Source: Streptomyces sp. B3I8 (GTDB lineage Bacteria > Actinomycetota > Actinomycetes > Streptomycetales > Streptomycetaceae). Taken from it: a stretch of DNA of 64,000 nt. Numbering within the stretch: position 1 is the stretch's first letter; every line of letters begins with the position of its first letter. Below the pieces are notes generated by a model. It was given only the letters and a program-made list of their open reading frames with translations. It made no database searches and was not told the origin of the DNA. The DNA lies in the NCBI RefSeq assembly GCF_030816915.1, contig NZ_JAUSYN010000002.1:3485501-3549500 (forward strand), read 5' to 3'. Shown here one piece after another: positions 48,009-57,869 of the stretch. The translations under genes were made by a program, and so were the position numbers.

Positions 48009-48064
48009 GTCCACCAGGCCGACAGGCGACTGAGCGGCACTGCCGGTGAGCGAACCGGCGCGAT

Positions 48065-48078
48065 GTTTCACGTGAAAC
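48065..48078. other. parS site
   Basis: Perfect GTTTCACGTGAAAC within an 18-bp palindrome, 4 bp before the trxA terminator hairpin. Confidence 0.95.
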
Positions 48079-48082
48079 ATGG

Positions 48083-48110
48083 AGGGGCCGACCCGTACGG
48101 GTCGGCCCCT
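48083..48110. terminator. Terminator hairpin after trxA
   Basis: AGGGGCCGACCC-GTAC-GGGTCGGCCCCT, a perfect 12-bp stem followed by TTT, between convergent trxA and the GNAT gene. Confidence 0.85.
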
Positions 48111-48133
48111 TTCGCGCTTTCCGAGAGCGGACG

Positions 48134-48751
48134 CTACAGGGGCCGTAGCGCCGGTTCCTTCTGTACAGCGCCGAGAAGACGGTCCAGGGCCATCTCCACG
48201 TCCTCCTTCCAGGAGAGCGTGGAGCGCAACTCCAGCCGGAGTCGCGGATGGCTGGGGTGGGGCCGCACCGTCTTGAAGCCGACTGCCAGCAGATGGTCGA
48301 CAGGCAGAAGGCACGCCGGTTCCTTCCAGCGGGCATCCCCGAAGGCTTCGATCGCCTTGAACCCCCTGCGCAACAGATCCTTGGCGACCGTCTGCACCAT
48401 CACCCGTCCGATCCCCTGCCCCTGGTACCCCGGCAGGACGAACGCGGTGATCAACTGGACGGCGTCCGGCGCCACCGGACTCGTGGGGAATGCCGCGGAG
48501 CGCGGAACGTAGGCGGGAGGCGCGTACAGCACGTACCCCACCGGCACGTCGTCCACGTAGACGACACGGCCGCAGGAGCCCCAGTCGAGGAGGACGGCGG
48601 AGATCCAGCCCTCCTTCTCCTGGGCGGCGGTGCCCCCCTGTATCGCTGCCTCACCGCTCACGGGATCCAGCTCCCAGAAGACGCAGGAGCGGCAACGCTG
48701 GGGGAGGTCCTGCAGATTGTCCAGCGTGAGTGGTACCAGCCGACGCCCCAT
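48134..48751 (-). CDS. GNAT-family N-acetyltransferase
   Basis: 205 residues. The acetyl-CoA loop is VLPGYQGQGIGRVMVQTV (~120-137) after QLITAF. The N-terminal LDNLQDLPQRCRSCVFWELDP contains two Cys in RCRSCVFWE, a motif seen in the GNAT neighbour of parB in Streptomyces. ATG 48751 lies 9 bp after GAGGAA. Substrate unknown. It is 213 bp downstream of parB on the same strand. Confidence 0.9.
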   Translation of the reverse strand: MGRRLVPLTLDNLQDLPQRCRSCVFWELDPVSGEAAIQGGTAAQEKEGWISAVLLDWGSCGRVVYVDDVPVGYVLYAPPAYVPRSAAFPTSPVAPDAVQLITAFVLPGYQGQGIGRVMVQTVAKDLLRRGFKAIEAFGDARWKEPACLLPVDHLLAVGFKTVRPHPSHPRLRLELRSTLSWKEDVEMALDRLLGAVQKEPALRPL

Positions 48752-48964
48752 GAAAGCCGTTCCTCGCCTTCCCAATCCGCTGCGTCACGGGGGCCAGTGG
48801 ACGTGGCACACCGTCCTGCACACCCTCTTCGATCGTAACCACGATGCGATGCCCCCAGTCCCGCCGCAAAGCAAAGAGCGGACCGTCTTCCGGTATGCAC
48901 CGGAGACAATCCGCCCGAGCACTGGTGGCGGGGGAACGAAACGGTTCCTCCGCCACCGGACGGC

Positions 48965-49960
48965 TCATTCCTGCAACTGCTCCTCACCGTCGTGCAGGTT
49001 TTTCTGCAGGACCGGTCCCTCGCCCGGAGCGAGGCTGTCGAGGATCCGCTCGAGATCTTCCATCGACGCGAACTCGACGGTGATCTTCCCCTTCCTCTGC
49101 CCCAGGTCCACCTTCACCCGGGTCTCGAAACGATCCGAGAGCCTGGTCGCGAGGTCGCCCAGCGCCGGGGAGACCAACGCGCCCGCCCGGGGCTTCTTGG
49201 CGCGGGCCGCCGGTGCGGGGTCGGAGCCCGTCATCAGTTTGACGATCTCCTCGATGGACCGCACCGAGAGCCCCTCGGCCACGATCCGATGGGCGAGCCT
49301 GTCCTGCTCCTCGTGATCCTCCACGGAGAGCAGTGCCCGTGCATGACCTGCCGAGAGCACACCGGCAGCCACCCTTCCCTGGACCCCCCTCGAAAGCTTC
49401 AGCAGACGCAGGGTGTTGGAAACCTGCGAGCGGGACCTGCCGATGCGGTCTGCGAGCTGGTCGTGCGTGCAGTTGAAGTCCCTCAGCAACTGGTCATAGG
49501 CGGCGGCCTCTTCCAGCGGGTTCAACTGCGCGCGGTGCAGGTTCTCCAGGAGGGCGTCCAGGAGGAGTTTCTCGTCGTCCGTGGCCCGGACGATCGCCGG
49601 AATGGCTGTCAGCTCCGCCTGCTGACAGGCTCGCCAGCGGCGCTCACCCATGATGAGTTCGTACTCGGCGGGCGCCTTGTACTTCCCGGGGCCGACCTGC
49701 CGGACGACGACGGGCTGAAGAAGCCCCACCTCCTTGATGGAAGTGACCAGCTCGGCGAGTGCGTCCTCGTCGAAGACACTACGAGGCTGCTGCGGGTTCG
49801 GGACGATGGAATCCAGGGGGAGTTCCGCGAAGTGGGCGCCGAACGGCGGCCCAGGCATCCTGGATGCGGCCGGCTCCTCCAGAGTCCCCAGACCCGCCCC
49901 GTTCGGGGCCGGAATCAGCGCCCCAAGTCCCTTCCCCAACCCCCTCCGTCGTTCACTCAC
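48965..49960 (-). CDS. parB: Chromosome-partitioning protein ParB
   Basis: 331 residues. The N-terminal CTPase/ParB box domain has LGKGLGALI at the start, then NPQQPRSVFDEDALAEL, IMGERRWRACQQA and LLENLHRAQLNPLEEAAAY. The HTH is QLADRIGRSRSQVSNTLRLL (~175-195), which reads parS. A C-terminal dimerisation domain closes the protein. The GTG start overlaps the parA stop (GTGA) and follows GGAGG. ParB loads on the parS sites listed here and spreads. Confidence 0.98.
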   Translation of the reverse strand: MSERRRGLGKGLGALIPAPNGAGLGTLEEPAASRMPGPPFGAHFAELPLDSIVPNPQQPRSVFDEDALAELVTSIKEVGLLQPVVVRQVGPGKYKAPAEYELIMGERRWRACQQAELTAIPAIVRATDDEKLLLDALLENLHRAQLNPLEEAAAYDQLLRDFNCTHDQLADRIGRSRSQVSNTLRLLKLSRGVQGRVAAGVLSAGHARALLSVEDHEEQDRLAHRIVAEGLSVRSIEEIVKLMTGSDPAPAARAKKPRAGALVSPALGDLATRLSDRFETRVKVDLGQRKGKITVEFASMEDLERILDSLAPGEGPVLQKNLHDGEEQLQE

Positions 49961-51030
49961 TGGATGCCCTCCACCATGTTCTGATTGTTCTCTGAGCCCA
50001 TGTGGGCGTGCTCGCCGTCGTAGGTCACTCCGACGCCGCGCAGTGCGATCTCGCGTGCCGCCTCGAAGTAGGAAAGGGCTCCGCTCGAACCTGGATCGTA
50101 GGTCAGCACCGTCTGCCCGTAACTCGGGGCCTCGGAGATGCGGACCGACCGCGGAATGCTGGTTCGCAGCACCTCGCTGCCGAAGTGGCTGCGCACCTCG
50201 TCCGCCACCTGGGACGCCAGCCGTGTCCGCCCGTCGTACATGGTGAGCAGGATCGTCGAGACGTGCAGGGTGGGGTTGAGATGCCCTCGCACCAGGTCGA
50301 CGTTGCGCAGGAGCTGACCCAGCCCCTCCAGCGCGTAGTACTCGCACTGGATCGGGATGAGCACCTCCGCACCGGCGACGAGTGCGTTGACCGTCAGCAG
50401 GCCGAGCGAGGGCGGGCAGTCGATGAGGATGTAGTCCAGGGGTTGCTCGTACGACTGGATCGCCCGCTGGAGCCGGCTCTCCCGGGCCACCAGAGAGACC
50501 AGCTCGATCTCGGCACCGGCGAGATCGATGGTGGCCGGGGCACAGAAGAGGCCCTCGACGTCGGGGACGGGCTGGACGACCTCGGCGAGCGGCCTGCTCT
50601 CGACCAGGACGTCGTAGATGGACGGAACCTCGGCATGGTGGTCGATGCCCAGCGCGGTGGACGCGTTGCCCTGAGGGTCGAGGTCGACCACCAGGACGCG
50701 AGCGCCGTGCAGGGCGAGTGACGCGGCGAGGTTGACGGTGGTCGTGGTCTTCCCCACGCCACCTTTCTGATTGGCGACCACCATGACGCGGGTCTGCTCG
50801 GGTCGTGGCAGGCCTTCGCCGGCGCGTCCCAGTGCCTCTACCGCGAGTTGGGCAGCACGGCCGATGGGGGTGTCGTCCATCGGGGGCGGTGTTTCACGTG
50901 AAACATCCTCCCCGAACGACTCGGTACGGGGACCGGGGACCGGATCGGCCATCGGTCCCGCGATGTTGGCGTCGGACCGCACGGATTCACTCTCCTCGAC
51001 TTCAGACTCGCGATGAACAGAGCCTGCCAT
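49957..51030 (-). CDS. parA: Chromosome-partitioning ATPase ParA
   Basis: 357 residues from ATG 51030. The deviant Walker A VVANQKGGVGKTTTTVNLA lies at ~82-100, with VVDLDPQGNAS and ILIDCPPSLGLLTVNAL behind it. The N-terminal ~80 residues are a poorly conserved, acidic extension. The frame stays open to 51261, so the start is uncertain: GAAGG lies very close to ATG 51030. The promoter space upstream supports the shorter form. A parS site lies inside the extension. Confidence 0.93.
   Translation of the reverse strand: MAGSVHRESEVEESESVRSDANIAGPMADPVPGPRTESFGEDVSRETPPPMDDTPIGRAAQLAVEALGRAGEGLPRPEQTRVMVVANQKGGVGKTTTTVNLAASLALHGARVLVVDLDPQGNASTALGIDHHAEVPSIYDVLVESRPLAEVVQPVPDVEGLFCAPATIDLAGAEIELVSLVARESRLQRAIQSYEQPLDYILIDCPPSLGLLTVNALVAGAEVLIPIQCEYYALEGLGQLLRNVDLVRGHLNPTLHVSTILLTMYDGRTRLASQVADEVRSHFGSEVLRTSIPRSVRISEAPSYGQTVLTYDPGSSGALSYFEAAREIALRGVGVTYDGEHAHMGSENNQNMVEGIQ
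50891..50904. other. parS site (inside parA)
   Basis: Perfect GTTTCACGTGAAAC in the 5' part of parA, read on the minus strand as V-S-R-E-T. Confidence 0.95.
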
Positions 51031-51342
51031 GCCTTCGGGGTCACGAACCAGTGAGGCCTGGTGTTCTGTGGAGAAATCCACCGTTGTGGAAAACTCCGTG
51101 CCCCTTACGGGGGAAGAAACCCCGTCTACACGCGACGAAGTACCGCTCGATGGGGTGTCGTTCTCCGGGGATCCGAGATGCCGGCGGTCGCGGGGCGCCG
51201 CTGCGGCCCGGTTACGGCCGATGATGCCGTGCAGCAGTGAGCGATGTTTCACGTGAAACACGATGCACAGCGGCTGAAGGCAGACCCGCGCGACACTCCG
51301 TATTGCGCTGCTATGCCTGCTTGTGTGGAGTACACCGCATCG
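51031..51342. promoter_or_regulatory. Upstream region of parA
   Basis: This 312-bp gap between rsmG and parA holds a parS site at 51246 and, by position, the parAB promoters that in S. coelicolor drive vegetative and sporulation-specific expression. Individual -10/-35 elements could not be assigned. If parA starts at 51261 instead, most of this would be coding. Confidence 0.5.
51246..51259. other. parS site upstream of parA
   Basis: Perfect GTTTCACGTGAAAC, about 215 bp before the chosen parA start. Confidence 0.95.
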
Positions 51343-52059
51343 TCAGCGGCGTCGTCGCGCCCGCCCCGTGCGCGCCGCCTTGGCGCGCTTGGCGGCGAAG
51401 CGGACTCCACCGGGGCTCTCCCCGACCTCGACCCGGACGACCGTGGACCGCGGGTCCACCACGCCCTCGCCGACATGCAGGATGGAGGTCTCCACGGCAC
51501 CCAGCTTGGTCAGCGCCACGGCGGCGCTCTTCAGCTCCTCCTCGGCCGCATCCCCCTTGAGGGCCAGCATCTCCCCGTAGGGCCGCAGTAGCGGAATGCC
51601 CCAGGTGGCGAGACGGTCCAGCGGCGCCACCGCCCGCGCGGTCACCACGTGCACCGGCGGCAGCTCACCCATGACCTCCTCGGCGCGGCCGCGGACGACC
51701 GTCACATGGTCCAGGCCCAGCAGCTCGACGACCTCGGTGAGGAAGTTGGTACGCCGCAGCAGCGGTTCGAGCAACGTGATCTTCAGGTCTTCACGCACCA
51801 GTGCCAGAGGGATGCCGGGCAGGCCCGCGCCGGAGCCTACGTCGCACACGGTCACCGACTCGGGCACGACCTCCGAGAGCACGGCACAGTTCAGCAGATG
51901 CCGCTCCCACAGACGGGGCACCTCACGGGGGCCGATGAGACCGCGCTGCACACCCGCCTCGGCCAGCAGTTCCGCGTAGCGCACCGCGTCCGCGAAGCGG
52001 TCGCCGAAGACCGCGCGCGCCTCCTCGGGCGCCGGGGGGAGCTCCGCTGCCTCCGTCAC
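51343..52059 (-). CDS. rsmG: 16S rRNA (guanine-N7) methyltransferase RsmG (GidB)
   Basis: 238 residues. The SAM-binding motif [18 protein letters not shown] lies at ~68-85, followed by [21 protein letters not shown] and [12 protein letters not shown]. It methylates G527 of 16S rRNA; loss gives low-level streptomycin resistance. A basic, Arg-rich tail ends the protein. It is separated from jag by a terminator and lies upstream of parAB. Confidence 0.97.
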   Translation of the reverse strand: MTEAAELPPAPEEARAVFGDRFADAVRYAELLAEAGVQRGLIGPREVPRLWERHLLNCAVLSEVVPESVTVCDVGSGAGLPGIPLALVREDLKITLLEPLLRRTNFLTEVVELLGLDHVTVVRGRAEEVMGELPPVHVVTARAVAPLDRLATWGIPLLRPYGEMLALKGDAAEEELKSAAVALTKLGAVETSILHVGEGVVDPRSTVVRVEVGESPGGVRFAAKRAKAARTGRARRRR

Positions 52060-52127
52060 GGGGACCGTCCTTCCGTACGGCTTCAGCGCACCGGGCGCTG
52101 GCCACCAGGGGTATCAGGCTGACAAAG

Positions 52128-52160
52128 TCCGGCCCCGTCTGCGCAACAGACGGGGCCGGA
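52128..52160. terminator. Terminator hairpin after jag
   Basis: Perfect 13-bp stem (52128-52140, 52148-52160) with loop GCGCAAC, 17 bp past the jag stop. It closes the rpmH-rnpA-yidD-yidC-jag unit. Confidence 0.85.
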
Positions 52161-52177
52161 GGGACGTACGTACCGGG

Positions 52178-52690
52178 TCAGGCAGGCAGCACGACGACGA
52201 AACGCTGCGGCTCCTCGCCCTCGGACTCGCTGCGCAGCCCGGCGGCCTTGACCGCGTCGTGCACCACCTTGCGCTCGAAGGGCGTCATCGGCTTCATCTT
52301 CACGGCCTCGCCACTGCTCTTGACCTCGGCCGCCGCCTTGGCGCCCAGCTCCGAGAGTTCGGCGCGCTTGCGCGCACGGTAGCCCACGATGTCCAGCATC
52401 AGTCGGCTGCGGTCACCGGTTTCCCGGTGCACGGCCAGGCGCGTGAGCTCCTGCAGTGCCTCGAGCACCTCGCCGTCCCGGCCGACCAGCTTCTGCAGCT
52501 CACGGCTTGCGGTGTCGCTGATGATCGAGACAGCGGCGCGGTCCGCCTCGACATCCATGTCGATGTCACCGTCGAGGTCGGCGATGTCGAGCAGACCTTC
52601 GAGGTAGTCCGCGGCGATCTCACCTTCCTGCTCCAGGCGGGTCAGGGTGTCTACGCCCTCGGCAGCGGCGGAGGTGGTGCCTTCCGTCAC
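52178..52690 (-). CDS. jag: RNA-binding protein Jag/KhpB (KH + R3H)
   Basis: 170 residues. After an acidic lead (~1-50), a KH domain has the GRDG loop in KLVGRDGEVLEALQELTRL (as LVGRDGEVLEALQ) and an R3H domain follows (~110-170: MTPFERKVVHDAVKAAGL, PQRFVVVLPA). The Jag-N domain of Firmicutes KhpB is missing, as usual in actinobacteria. It binds RNA; encoded 15 bp after yidC. Confidence 0.93.
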   Translation of the reverse strand: MTEGTTSAAAEGVDTLTRLEQEGEIAADYLEGLLDIADLDGDIDMDVEADRAAVSIISDTASRELQKLVGRDGEVLEALQELTRLAVHRETGDRSRLMLDIVGYRARKRAELSELGAKAAAEVKSSGEAVKMKPMTPFERKVVHDAVKAAGLRSESEGEEPQRFVVVLPA

Positions 52691-52705
52691 GGGATGGACT
52701 CCTTC

Positions 52706-54046
52706 TTACTTCTTGGACGGGGACTTGGGCCGCTGTGGGCCGCCCTTGCGCTGCCCGGACTGGGCCTTGCTGCGGCCCCCGGAGCCGGACTTCGGAGTGG
52801 TCGCCTTCCGGGCCGTGGGCTGGGAGGCGTCCTTCGGCTGCTCGGACTTGGTCAGCGAGGTCGGCTCCGACGCGTCCGAGGCCGTGGAGCCGGACTCCGA
52901 GGAGCCGGTCGAAGCGGACCCGGTCGAGTCGCCGGCCGTCTTCGCACCGGCAGCCGACTGCCGCTGGGACTTGGACTGCCGCTTGGGCTGCTGACGCTTG
53001 GGAGCGGCGGCGGTCGTGGCCGTACCGTCCTCGGCGGTCAGGGTGGCGACCGAACCCTCGCCCTTCACCACATTGCCGTCGGCCTGAGCGGCGAGTCCGG
53101 CCTTGGTCAGGCCGTTGATGAACTTGCGCTCGAACTCGTTGCGGTCGCGGCCCTTGGCGACGATCGCCTTGACGATCGTGCGCTCACGCTTGTTGCGGGT
53201 CCCGCCGTGGTTCAGGACGTGCTTGTGCAGCCGCTCCAGATAGGCCGCCTGCGCCTTGGAACCCGGGGTGGGGTTGTTGCGGATGACGTACATCTGCTGG
53301 CCCATGGTCCACACGTTGGTGGTCAGCCAGTAGACGAGGACACCGACCGGGAAGTTGATGCCGAAGACGGCGAACATCACGGGGAAGACGTACATCAGCA
53401 TCTTCTGCTGCTGCATGAACGGGGTCTTGACCGTCGTGTCGACGTTCTTCGTCATCAGCTGGCGCTGCGTGTAGAACTGCGAGAACGACATCAGGACGAT
53501 CATGATCGCCGTGACGACGCGGACATCGGTCAGCGTGGCGCCGAGCGCCTCGACCTTGTCCGAGCTGTCCATGAACTTCGCCGCGAGCGGGGCGCCGAAG
53601 ATGTGCGCCTTACGAGCGCTGGCGAGCAGGTCGTCGTTGATGACGCCGATCGTCTTGCCCGTCGCGATGCCGTTGAGCACGTGGTAGAGGGCGAAGAAGA
53701 ACGGCGACTGCGCCAGGATGGGAAGGCACGAGGAGAGCGGGTTGGTACCCGTCTCCTTGTACAGCTTCATCATCTCTTCGGACTGACGCTGCTTGTCGCT
53801 CTTGTAGCGCTCCTGGATCTTCTTCATCTCGGGCTGCAGCGTCTGCATGGCCCGGGTCGCCTTGATCTGCTTCACGAAGAGCGGGATCAGGCAGATACGG
53901 ATGAGGATCACCAGGGACACGATGGACAGGCCCCAGGCCCAGCCCGTGTCGGCGCCGAAAATCGCGCCGTACACCGTGTGGAACTGGACGATGACCCAGG
54001 AGACGGGTGTCGTGATGAAGCTGAAAAAGCCGGCAATCGTGTCCAC
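52706..54046 (-). CDS. yidC: Membrane protein insertase YidC
   Basis: 446 residues, five TM helices in ~1-265 ([15 protein letters not shown]..., [45 protein letters not shown]). The conserved C1 coiled-coil loop [23 protein letters not shown] is visible in part as [19 protein letters not shown] ~150-residue Ser/Thr/Ala/Lys-rich cytoplasmic tail ends the protein; basic tails like this can contact the ribosome. Located 3 bp after yidD. Confidence 0.97.
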   Translation of the reverse strand: MDTIAGFFSFITTPVSWVIVQFHTVYGAIFGADTGWAWGLSIVSLVILIRICLIPLFVKQIKATRAMQTLQPEMKKIQERYKSDKQRQSEEMMKLYKETGTNPLSSCLPILAQSPFFFALYHVLNGIATGKTIGVINDDLLASARKAHIFGAPLAAKFMDSSDKVEALGATLTDVRVVTAIMIVLMSFSQFYTQRQLMTKNVDTTVKTPFMQQQKMLMYVFPVMFAVFGINFPVGVLVYWLTTNVWTMGQQMYVIRNNPTPGSKAQAAYLERLHKHVLNHGGTRNKRERTIVKAIVAKGRDRNEFERKFINGLTKAGLAAQADGNVVKGEGSVATLTAEDGTATTAAAPKRQQPKRQSKSQRQSAAGAKTAGDSTGSASTGSSESGSTASDASEPTSLTKSEQPKDASQPTARKATTPKSGSGGRSKAQSGQRKGGPQRPKSPSKK

Positions 54047-54049
54047 TAA

Positions 54050-54406
54050 TCATGCTCCTTGGGCATGGGACGAGGTCTTCGCGGCCGGGCTCGAGGAGAC
54101 GAGGTGCCCCTCGATGGCCGGTCCGGCGGCGGAGGGCCCGCCCTTGCGTGCGCGCCATGCGTTGCGCAGCATCTGGTGCCACCGCGGACGCTTGCGTTCG
54201 GGAACGTGGTCCACACCGCCGAGCGACCACGGGTTGCACCGCAGGATGCGCCAGGCGGTCAGTGCCGTCCCTTTGAGTGCACCGTGCCGATCGACAGCCG
54301 TGTAGCCATAGTGCGAGCACGACGGGTAGTACTTGCAGACCGGGCCGAGCAGCGGACTGATCGTCCACTGGTACACCTTGATCAACGCAAGCAGCGGGTA
54401 CTTCAT
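54050..54406 (-). CDS. yidD: Membrane protein insertion efficiency factor YidD
   Basis: 118 residues. Family core: [31 protein letters not shown] with the conserved Cys pair (CKYYPSC), seen here at ~8-38, then [19 protein letters not shown]. The C-terminal ~40 residues are a variable basic tail. Its start overlaps the rnpA stop by 4 bp, so the two are translationally coupled. Confidence 0.96.
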   Translation of the reverse strand: MKYPLLALIKVYQWTISPLLGPVCKYYPSCSHYGYTAVDRHGALKGTALTAWRILRCNPWSLGGVDHVPERKRPRWHQMLRNAWRARKGGPSAAGPAIEGHLVSSSPAAKTSSHAQGA

Positions 54407-54774
54407 CGCGCGCCCCCTCCCAGGAGCCGTCCCAGAGCGGCATCCAGGTCTCGGGCCAGCTGTGAGTGGTCGGCGTCACCCGCACCGGGCAACGCTCGTA
54501 CGACTACCAGGCTACCGGTGGGCACGAGGTCGATCCGGTCGCGCATCAGATGGCGAAGCCTGCGCTTCACTTTGTTCCGCACGACCGCTCCACCCACTGC
54601 TTTGCTCACGACGAAACCCGCACGCGTCCGAGGAGCGCTCTCCCCAGGCGCGTGCGGGTCCGTGACACCGCTGCGAAGATGGACGACGAGTAGCGGGCGT
54701 CCGGCCCGACGTCCTCGGCGTACCGCGGTCGCGAAGTCCTCGCGCCGCCTCAGCCGGTTCTCGGTGGGCAGCAC
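54403..54774 (-). CDS. rnpA: Ribonuclease P protein component
   Basis: 123 residues: [21 protein letters not shown] at the start (shown as [16 protein letters not shown]) and the RNA-binding RNR motif [16 protein letters not shown] at ~58-75. It binds the RNase P RNA to mature tRNA 5' ends. It lies 18 bp after rpmH. Confidence 0.97.
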   Translation of the reverse strand: MLPTENRLRRREDFATAVRRGRRAGRPLLVVHLRSGVTDPHAPGESAPRTRAGFVVSKAVGGAVVRNKVKRRLRHLMRDRIDLVPTGSLVVVRALPGAGDADHSQLARDLDAALGRLLGGGAR

Positions 54775-54792
54775 GTCATGACCTGTTCGCGA

Positions 54793-54930
54793 TCAGGCGG
54801 ACAGTCGGGCGCGACCCTTGCCGCGGCGGGACGCCAGGATGGCGCGGCCGGCACGGGTACGCATCCGCAGCCGGAAGCCGTGGGTCTTCGCGCGACGACG
54901 GTTGTTCGGCTGGAAGGTGCGCTTGCTCAC
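54793..54930 (-). CDS. rpmH: 50S ribosomal protein L34
   Basis: 45 residues, GTG start: [19 protein letters not shown], then [19 protein letters not shown] and ARLSA. Very basic, the usual L34 length. The family signature is complete. First gene of the rpmH-rnpA-yidD-yidC-jag unit, divergent from dnaA as in most bacteria. The ribosome site is GGAG before GTG 54930. Confidence 0.98.
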   Translation of the reverse strand: MSKRTFQPNNRRRAKTHGFRLRMRTRAGRAILASRRGKGRARLSA

Positions 54931-55356
54931 TCGGGGGCTCCAGTAATGAATCGAAGGATGGCGGGTGTCGCCTGGCTGTCACCGTGCGCCCACGAGTAGC
55001 TCGCATTACGCCCGAGTGCACCGCTCCCGATCACTACAGACGTCCTGGTGGGAGCGCTGTGGGTGATCTATGCCCATCGGAGGCAGGCGGCAGCAGCCAT
55101 CGACAACTCGACCTGGTTACGGTACGCGCGGCGGCGCCATCGGGTCAAACCCGGCTGCCCTCGGGGACACTGTCCACAGGCTGGGGACAACAACTTGAAC
55201 CGTACGGGCCACGCTGACTACCGTGACCGGACTGTCGATTCGTTCCCTTCTCCCGCCGTTCACCCGGCGTGGCCCCGCGGCCCCCGGCCGACCGAGTCGC
55301 AAAACCGATCCGTCTCCGAACCACACGTTCGTGGGACCCGTGAGAGAGCGTGCCCT
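54931..55356. promoter_or_regulatory. Divergent rpmH / dnaA promoter region with DnaA boxes
   Basis: This 426-bp region has promoters in both directions. CTGTCCACA (55170-55178) and an inverted TTGTCCCCA (about 55182-55190) form a pair of DnaA-box-like sites about 180 bp before dnaA, fitting autoregulation. A TCGACA (55100-55105) could be a -35 element for dnaA, without a convincing -10. No small gene was seen. Confidence 0.55.
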
Positions 55357-57561
55357 GTGGCTGACGTACCTGCCGATCTTGCCGCAGTGTGGCCACGAGT
55401 ACTGGAGCAACTCCTCGGAGAGGGCCGCGGCCAGGGCGTCGAGACCAAGGACGAACACTGGATCCGGCGCTGCCAGCCGCTGGCGCTGGTCGCCGACACG
55501 GCCCTGCTCGCCGTGCCGAACGAGTTCGCGAAGAACGTTCTGGAGGGCCGGCTCGCGCCCGTCGTCAGCGAGACCCTGAGCCGCGAGTGCGGTCGTCCGA
55601 TCCGCATCGCGATCACGGTGGACGCGGCCTCCGGGGAGCCCGCGACCCCGCAGCCCGCCGCCCCGGCACGGTACGAGGAGCCCGAACTCCCCGCCCCGCA
55701 GAACCATGAGGCGTACGACGACCGCGGGCGGGACTCCTACGAGGACCGCGGCCGGGAGCCCTACGACGGCGCGAAGCGGGACACCCGGGACACCCGGGAC
55801 ACCCGGGACACCCGGGACACCTACGACTACGAGGCACCGGGGCGCGAACCCTACGACGGCAGGGACAACCGCGACGGCCGGGACGGGCGCGACAACCGCG
55901 CCGGCCGCGAGGGGTACGAGGCCCGCGGCCGCGACGGCTACGAGCCGCACGGGCGCGACACCCGTGACGCACGCGACAGTCGGGACTCACGTGACACGCG
56001 TGACTCACGTGATGCGCGCGACAGCCGTAATGAATACGAGGGCTACGGCCGCCACCGCGCCGACGACCACCGGCCGGCCCCCCGCCCCGACCACCACACC
56101 GGTGGCGGGCCCGGCGACCAACTGCCGACCGCCCGCCCCGCGTACCCCGCCGAGTACCAGCGCCCCGAGCCCGGCGCCTGGCCCCGTCCGCAGGACGATT
56201 ACGGCTGGCAGCAGCAGCGGCTCGGCTTCCCCGAGCGCGACCCCTACGCCTCGCCGTCCCCGGACTACCGCGCCCAGTCGCTGGACCGCCCGTCCTACGA
56301 GCCGCAGCGGCCGGAGTACGACGCCCCGCGCGGCGAGTACGACCAGCCCCGGCCCGACCACGAGCAGCAGCGCCCCGACTACGGCCAGCGCCGCGAGCTG
56401 CCCGACCAGTCGCCCGGCGCCGGCCATGTACACCGCGGCGGGCCCGTCGGTCCGCACCTGCCCACCACCGGAGCCCCCGGCCCGCTCGCGGCCCAGCCGG
56501 CCCCGGCGACCGGGCCGGGCGAGCCCACCGCCCGCCTGAATCCCAAATACCTGTTCGACACCTTCGTCATCGGCGCGTCCAACCGCTTCGCGCACGCGGC
56601 CGCGGTGGCCGTCGCCGAGGCGCCGGCGAAGGCGTACAACCCGCTGTTCATCTACGGGGAGTCGGGGCTCGGCAAGACGCACCTGCTGCACGCCATCGGG
56701 CACTACGCGCGGAGCCTGTACCCGGGCACGCGCGTGCGGTACGTCAGCTCGGAGGAGTTCACCAACGAGTTCATCAACTCCATCCGCGACGGCAAGGGCG
56801 ACAGCTTCCGCAAGCGGTACCGGGAGATGGACATCCTCCTCGTCGACGACATCCAGTTCCTCGCGGACAAGGAGTCGACGCAGGAAGAGTTCTTCCACAC
56901 CTTCAACACGCTCCACAACGCCAACAAGCAGATCGTGCTCTCCTCCGACCGGCCGCCCAAGCAGCTCGTCACTCTGGAGGACCGGCTGCGCAACCGCTTC
57001 GAGTGGGGCCTGATCACCGACGTCCAGCCCCCCGAGCTGGAGACGCGCATCGCGATCCTGCGCAAGAAGGCGGTCCAGGAGCAGCTCAACGCCCCGCCCG
57101 AGGTACTGGAGTTCATCGCCTCCCGCATCTCGCGCAACATCCGCGAGCTGGAGGGCGCGCTGATCCGGGTGACGGCGTTCGCGTCCCTCAACCGGCAGCC
57201 GGTCGACCTGGGCCTGACCGAGATCGTCCTCAAGGACCTGATCCCGGGCGGCGAGGACACGGCCCCGGAGATCACGGCCCCGGCCATCATGGCGGCGACG
57301 GCGGCGTACTTCGGCCTCACCGTGGAGGATCTGTGCGGGACCTCGCGCGGCCGTGCGCTGGTGACGGCCCGGCAGATCGCGATGTACCTGTGCCGGGAGC
57401 TGACGGATCTCTCCCTGCCGAAGATCGGTGCGCAGTTCGGTGGCCGTGACCATACGACGGTGATGCACGCCGACCGCAAGATCCGTGCGTTGATGGCCGA
57501 GCGACGGTCGATCTACAACCAGGTCACCGAGCTGACCAACCGGATCAAGAACGGGGACTGA
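55357..57561 (+). CDS. dnaA: Chromosomal replication initiator DnaA
   Basis: 734 residues. Domain I is ~1-95 ([13 protein letters not shown] ...). Domain II (~95-390) is a very long, Arg/Asp/Pro/Tyr-rich linker with RDT and RDS repeats. AAA+ domain III has Walker [18 protein letters not shown] (~433) and Walker [11 protein letters not shown]. Domain IV has the DnaA-box-reading [16 protein letters not shown] (~690-705). It opens oriC with ATP. GTG 55357 follows GAGAGAG. It is longer than typical Streptomyces DnaA (about 620-660 aa) because of domain II. Confidence 0.97.
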   Translation: MADVPADLAAVWPRVLEQLLGEGRGQGVETKDEHWIRRCQPLALVADTALLAVPNEFAKNVLEGRLAPVVSETLSRECGRPIRIAITVDAASGEPATPQPAAPARYEEPELPAPQNHEAYDDRGRDSYEDRGREPYDGAKRDTRDTRDTRDTRDTYDYEAPGREPYDGRDNRDGRDGRDNRAGREGYEARGRDGYEPHGRDTRDARDSRDSRDTRDSRDARDSRNEYEGYGRHRADDHRPAPRPDHHTGGGPGDQLPTARPAYPAEYQRPEPGAWPRPQDDYGWQQQRLGFPERDPYASPSPDYRAQSLDRPSYEPQRPEYDAPRGEYDQPRPDHEQQRPDYGQRRELPDQSPGAGHVHRGGPVGPHLPTTGAPGPLAAQPAPATGPGEPTARLNPKYLFDTFVIGASNRFAHAAAVAVAEAPAKAYNPLFIYGESGLGKTHLLHAIGHYARSLYPGTRVRYVSSEEFTNEFINSIRDGKGDSFRKRYREMDILLVDDIQFLADKESTQEEFFHTFNTLHNANKQIVLSSDRPPKQLVTLEDRLRNRFEWGLITDVQPPELETRIAILRKKAVQEQLNAPPEVLEFIASRISRNIRELEGALIRVTAFASLNRQPVDLGLTEIVLKDLIPGGEDTAPEITAPAIMAATAAYFGLTVEDLCGTSRGRALVTARQIAMYLCRELTDLSLPKIGAQFGGRDHTTVMHADRKIRALMAERRSIYNQVTELTNRIKNGD
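55777..55821 (+). repeat. Five tandem 9-bp repeats in dnaA domain II
   Basis: CGGGACACC repeated five times without change; the frame reads repeated R-D-T. A second degenerate RDS/RDT/RDA array lies at about 55960-56030. Confidence 0.9.
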
Positions 57562-57583
57562 CGCTGGCTGACGGCGGCGGGTG

Positions 57584-57621
57584 GGGGCGCCCCCGGGACA
57601 GCTGGTTCCCGGGGGCGCCCC
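57584..57621. terminator. Terminator hairpin after dnaA
   Basis: 15-base perfect arms (57584-57598, 57607-57621) with an 8-base loop, 23 bp past the dnaA stop codon. Confidence 0.8.
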
Positions 57622-57705
57622 CCTTCTGCGCCCGTAGCGCGGGGCGTCCGGTCCTGATCGGGGGAGGTGATGCGCCCCCGCCGCCCCTCCCCTTCCCGTC
57701 CCCCA

Positions 57706-57869
57706 GGGGCTCCGCCCCTTGGACCCCGGGCGGGTGACCCGGCCGGGTGCTGCGCCCCCCGCACCCCGGCAGACGTGAGGGGCTTCGTCCCCAGGCCCGT
57801 CACAGGGCGGCCCCGAGGGGGCTCCGCCCCCTGGACTCCCGGGGGAGGGGGCTCCGCCGCCCGAGCCCC
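57706..57869. repeat. GGGGCTCCGCCCC-type palindromic repeats
   Basis: Three related small palindromes: 57706-57718, 57816-57832, and a longer imperfect one at about 57846-57869. They are the G+C-rich intergenic repeats common in Streptomyces. The whole stretch 57622-58030 has no gene. Confidence 0.8.

Noticed and set aside
55777..55821. Tandem repeats as a CRISPR array
   Set aside because: Nine-bp units without spacers inside the dnaA coding frame; no cas genes.
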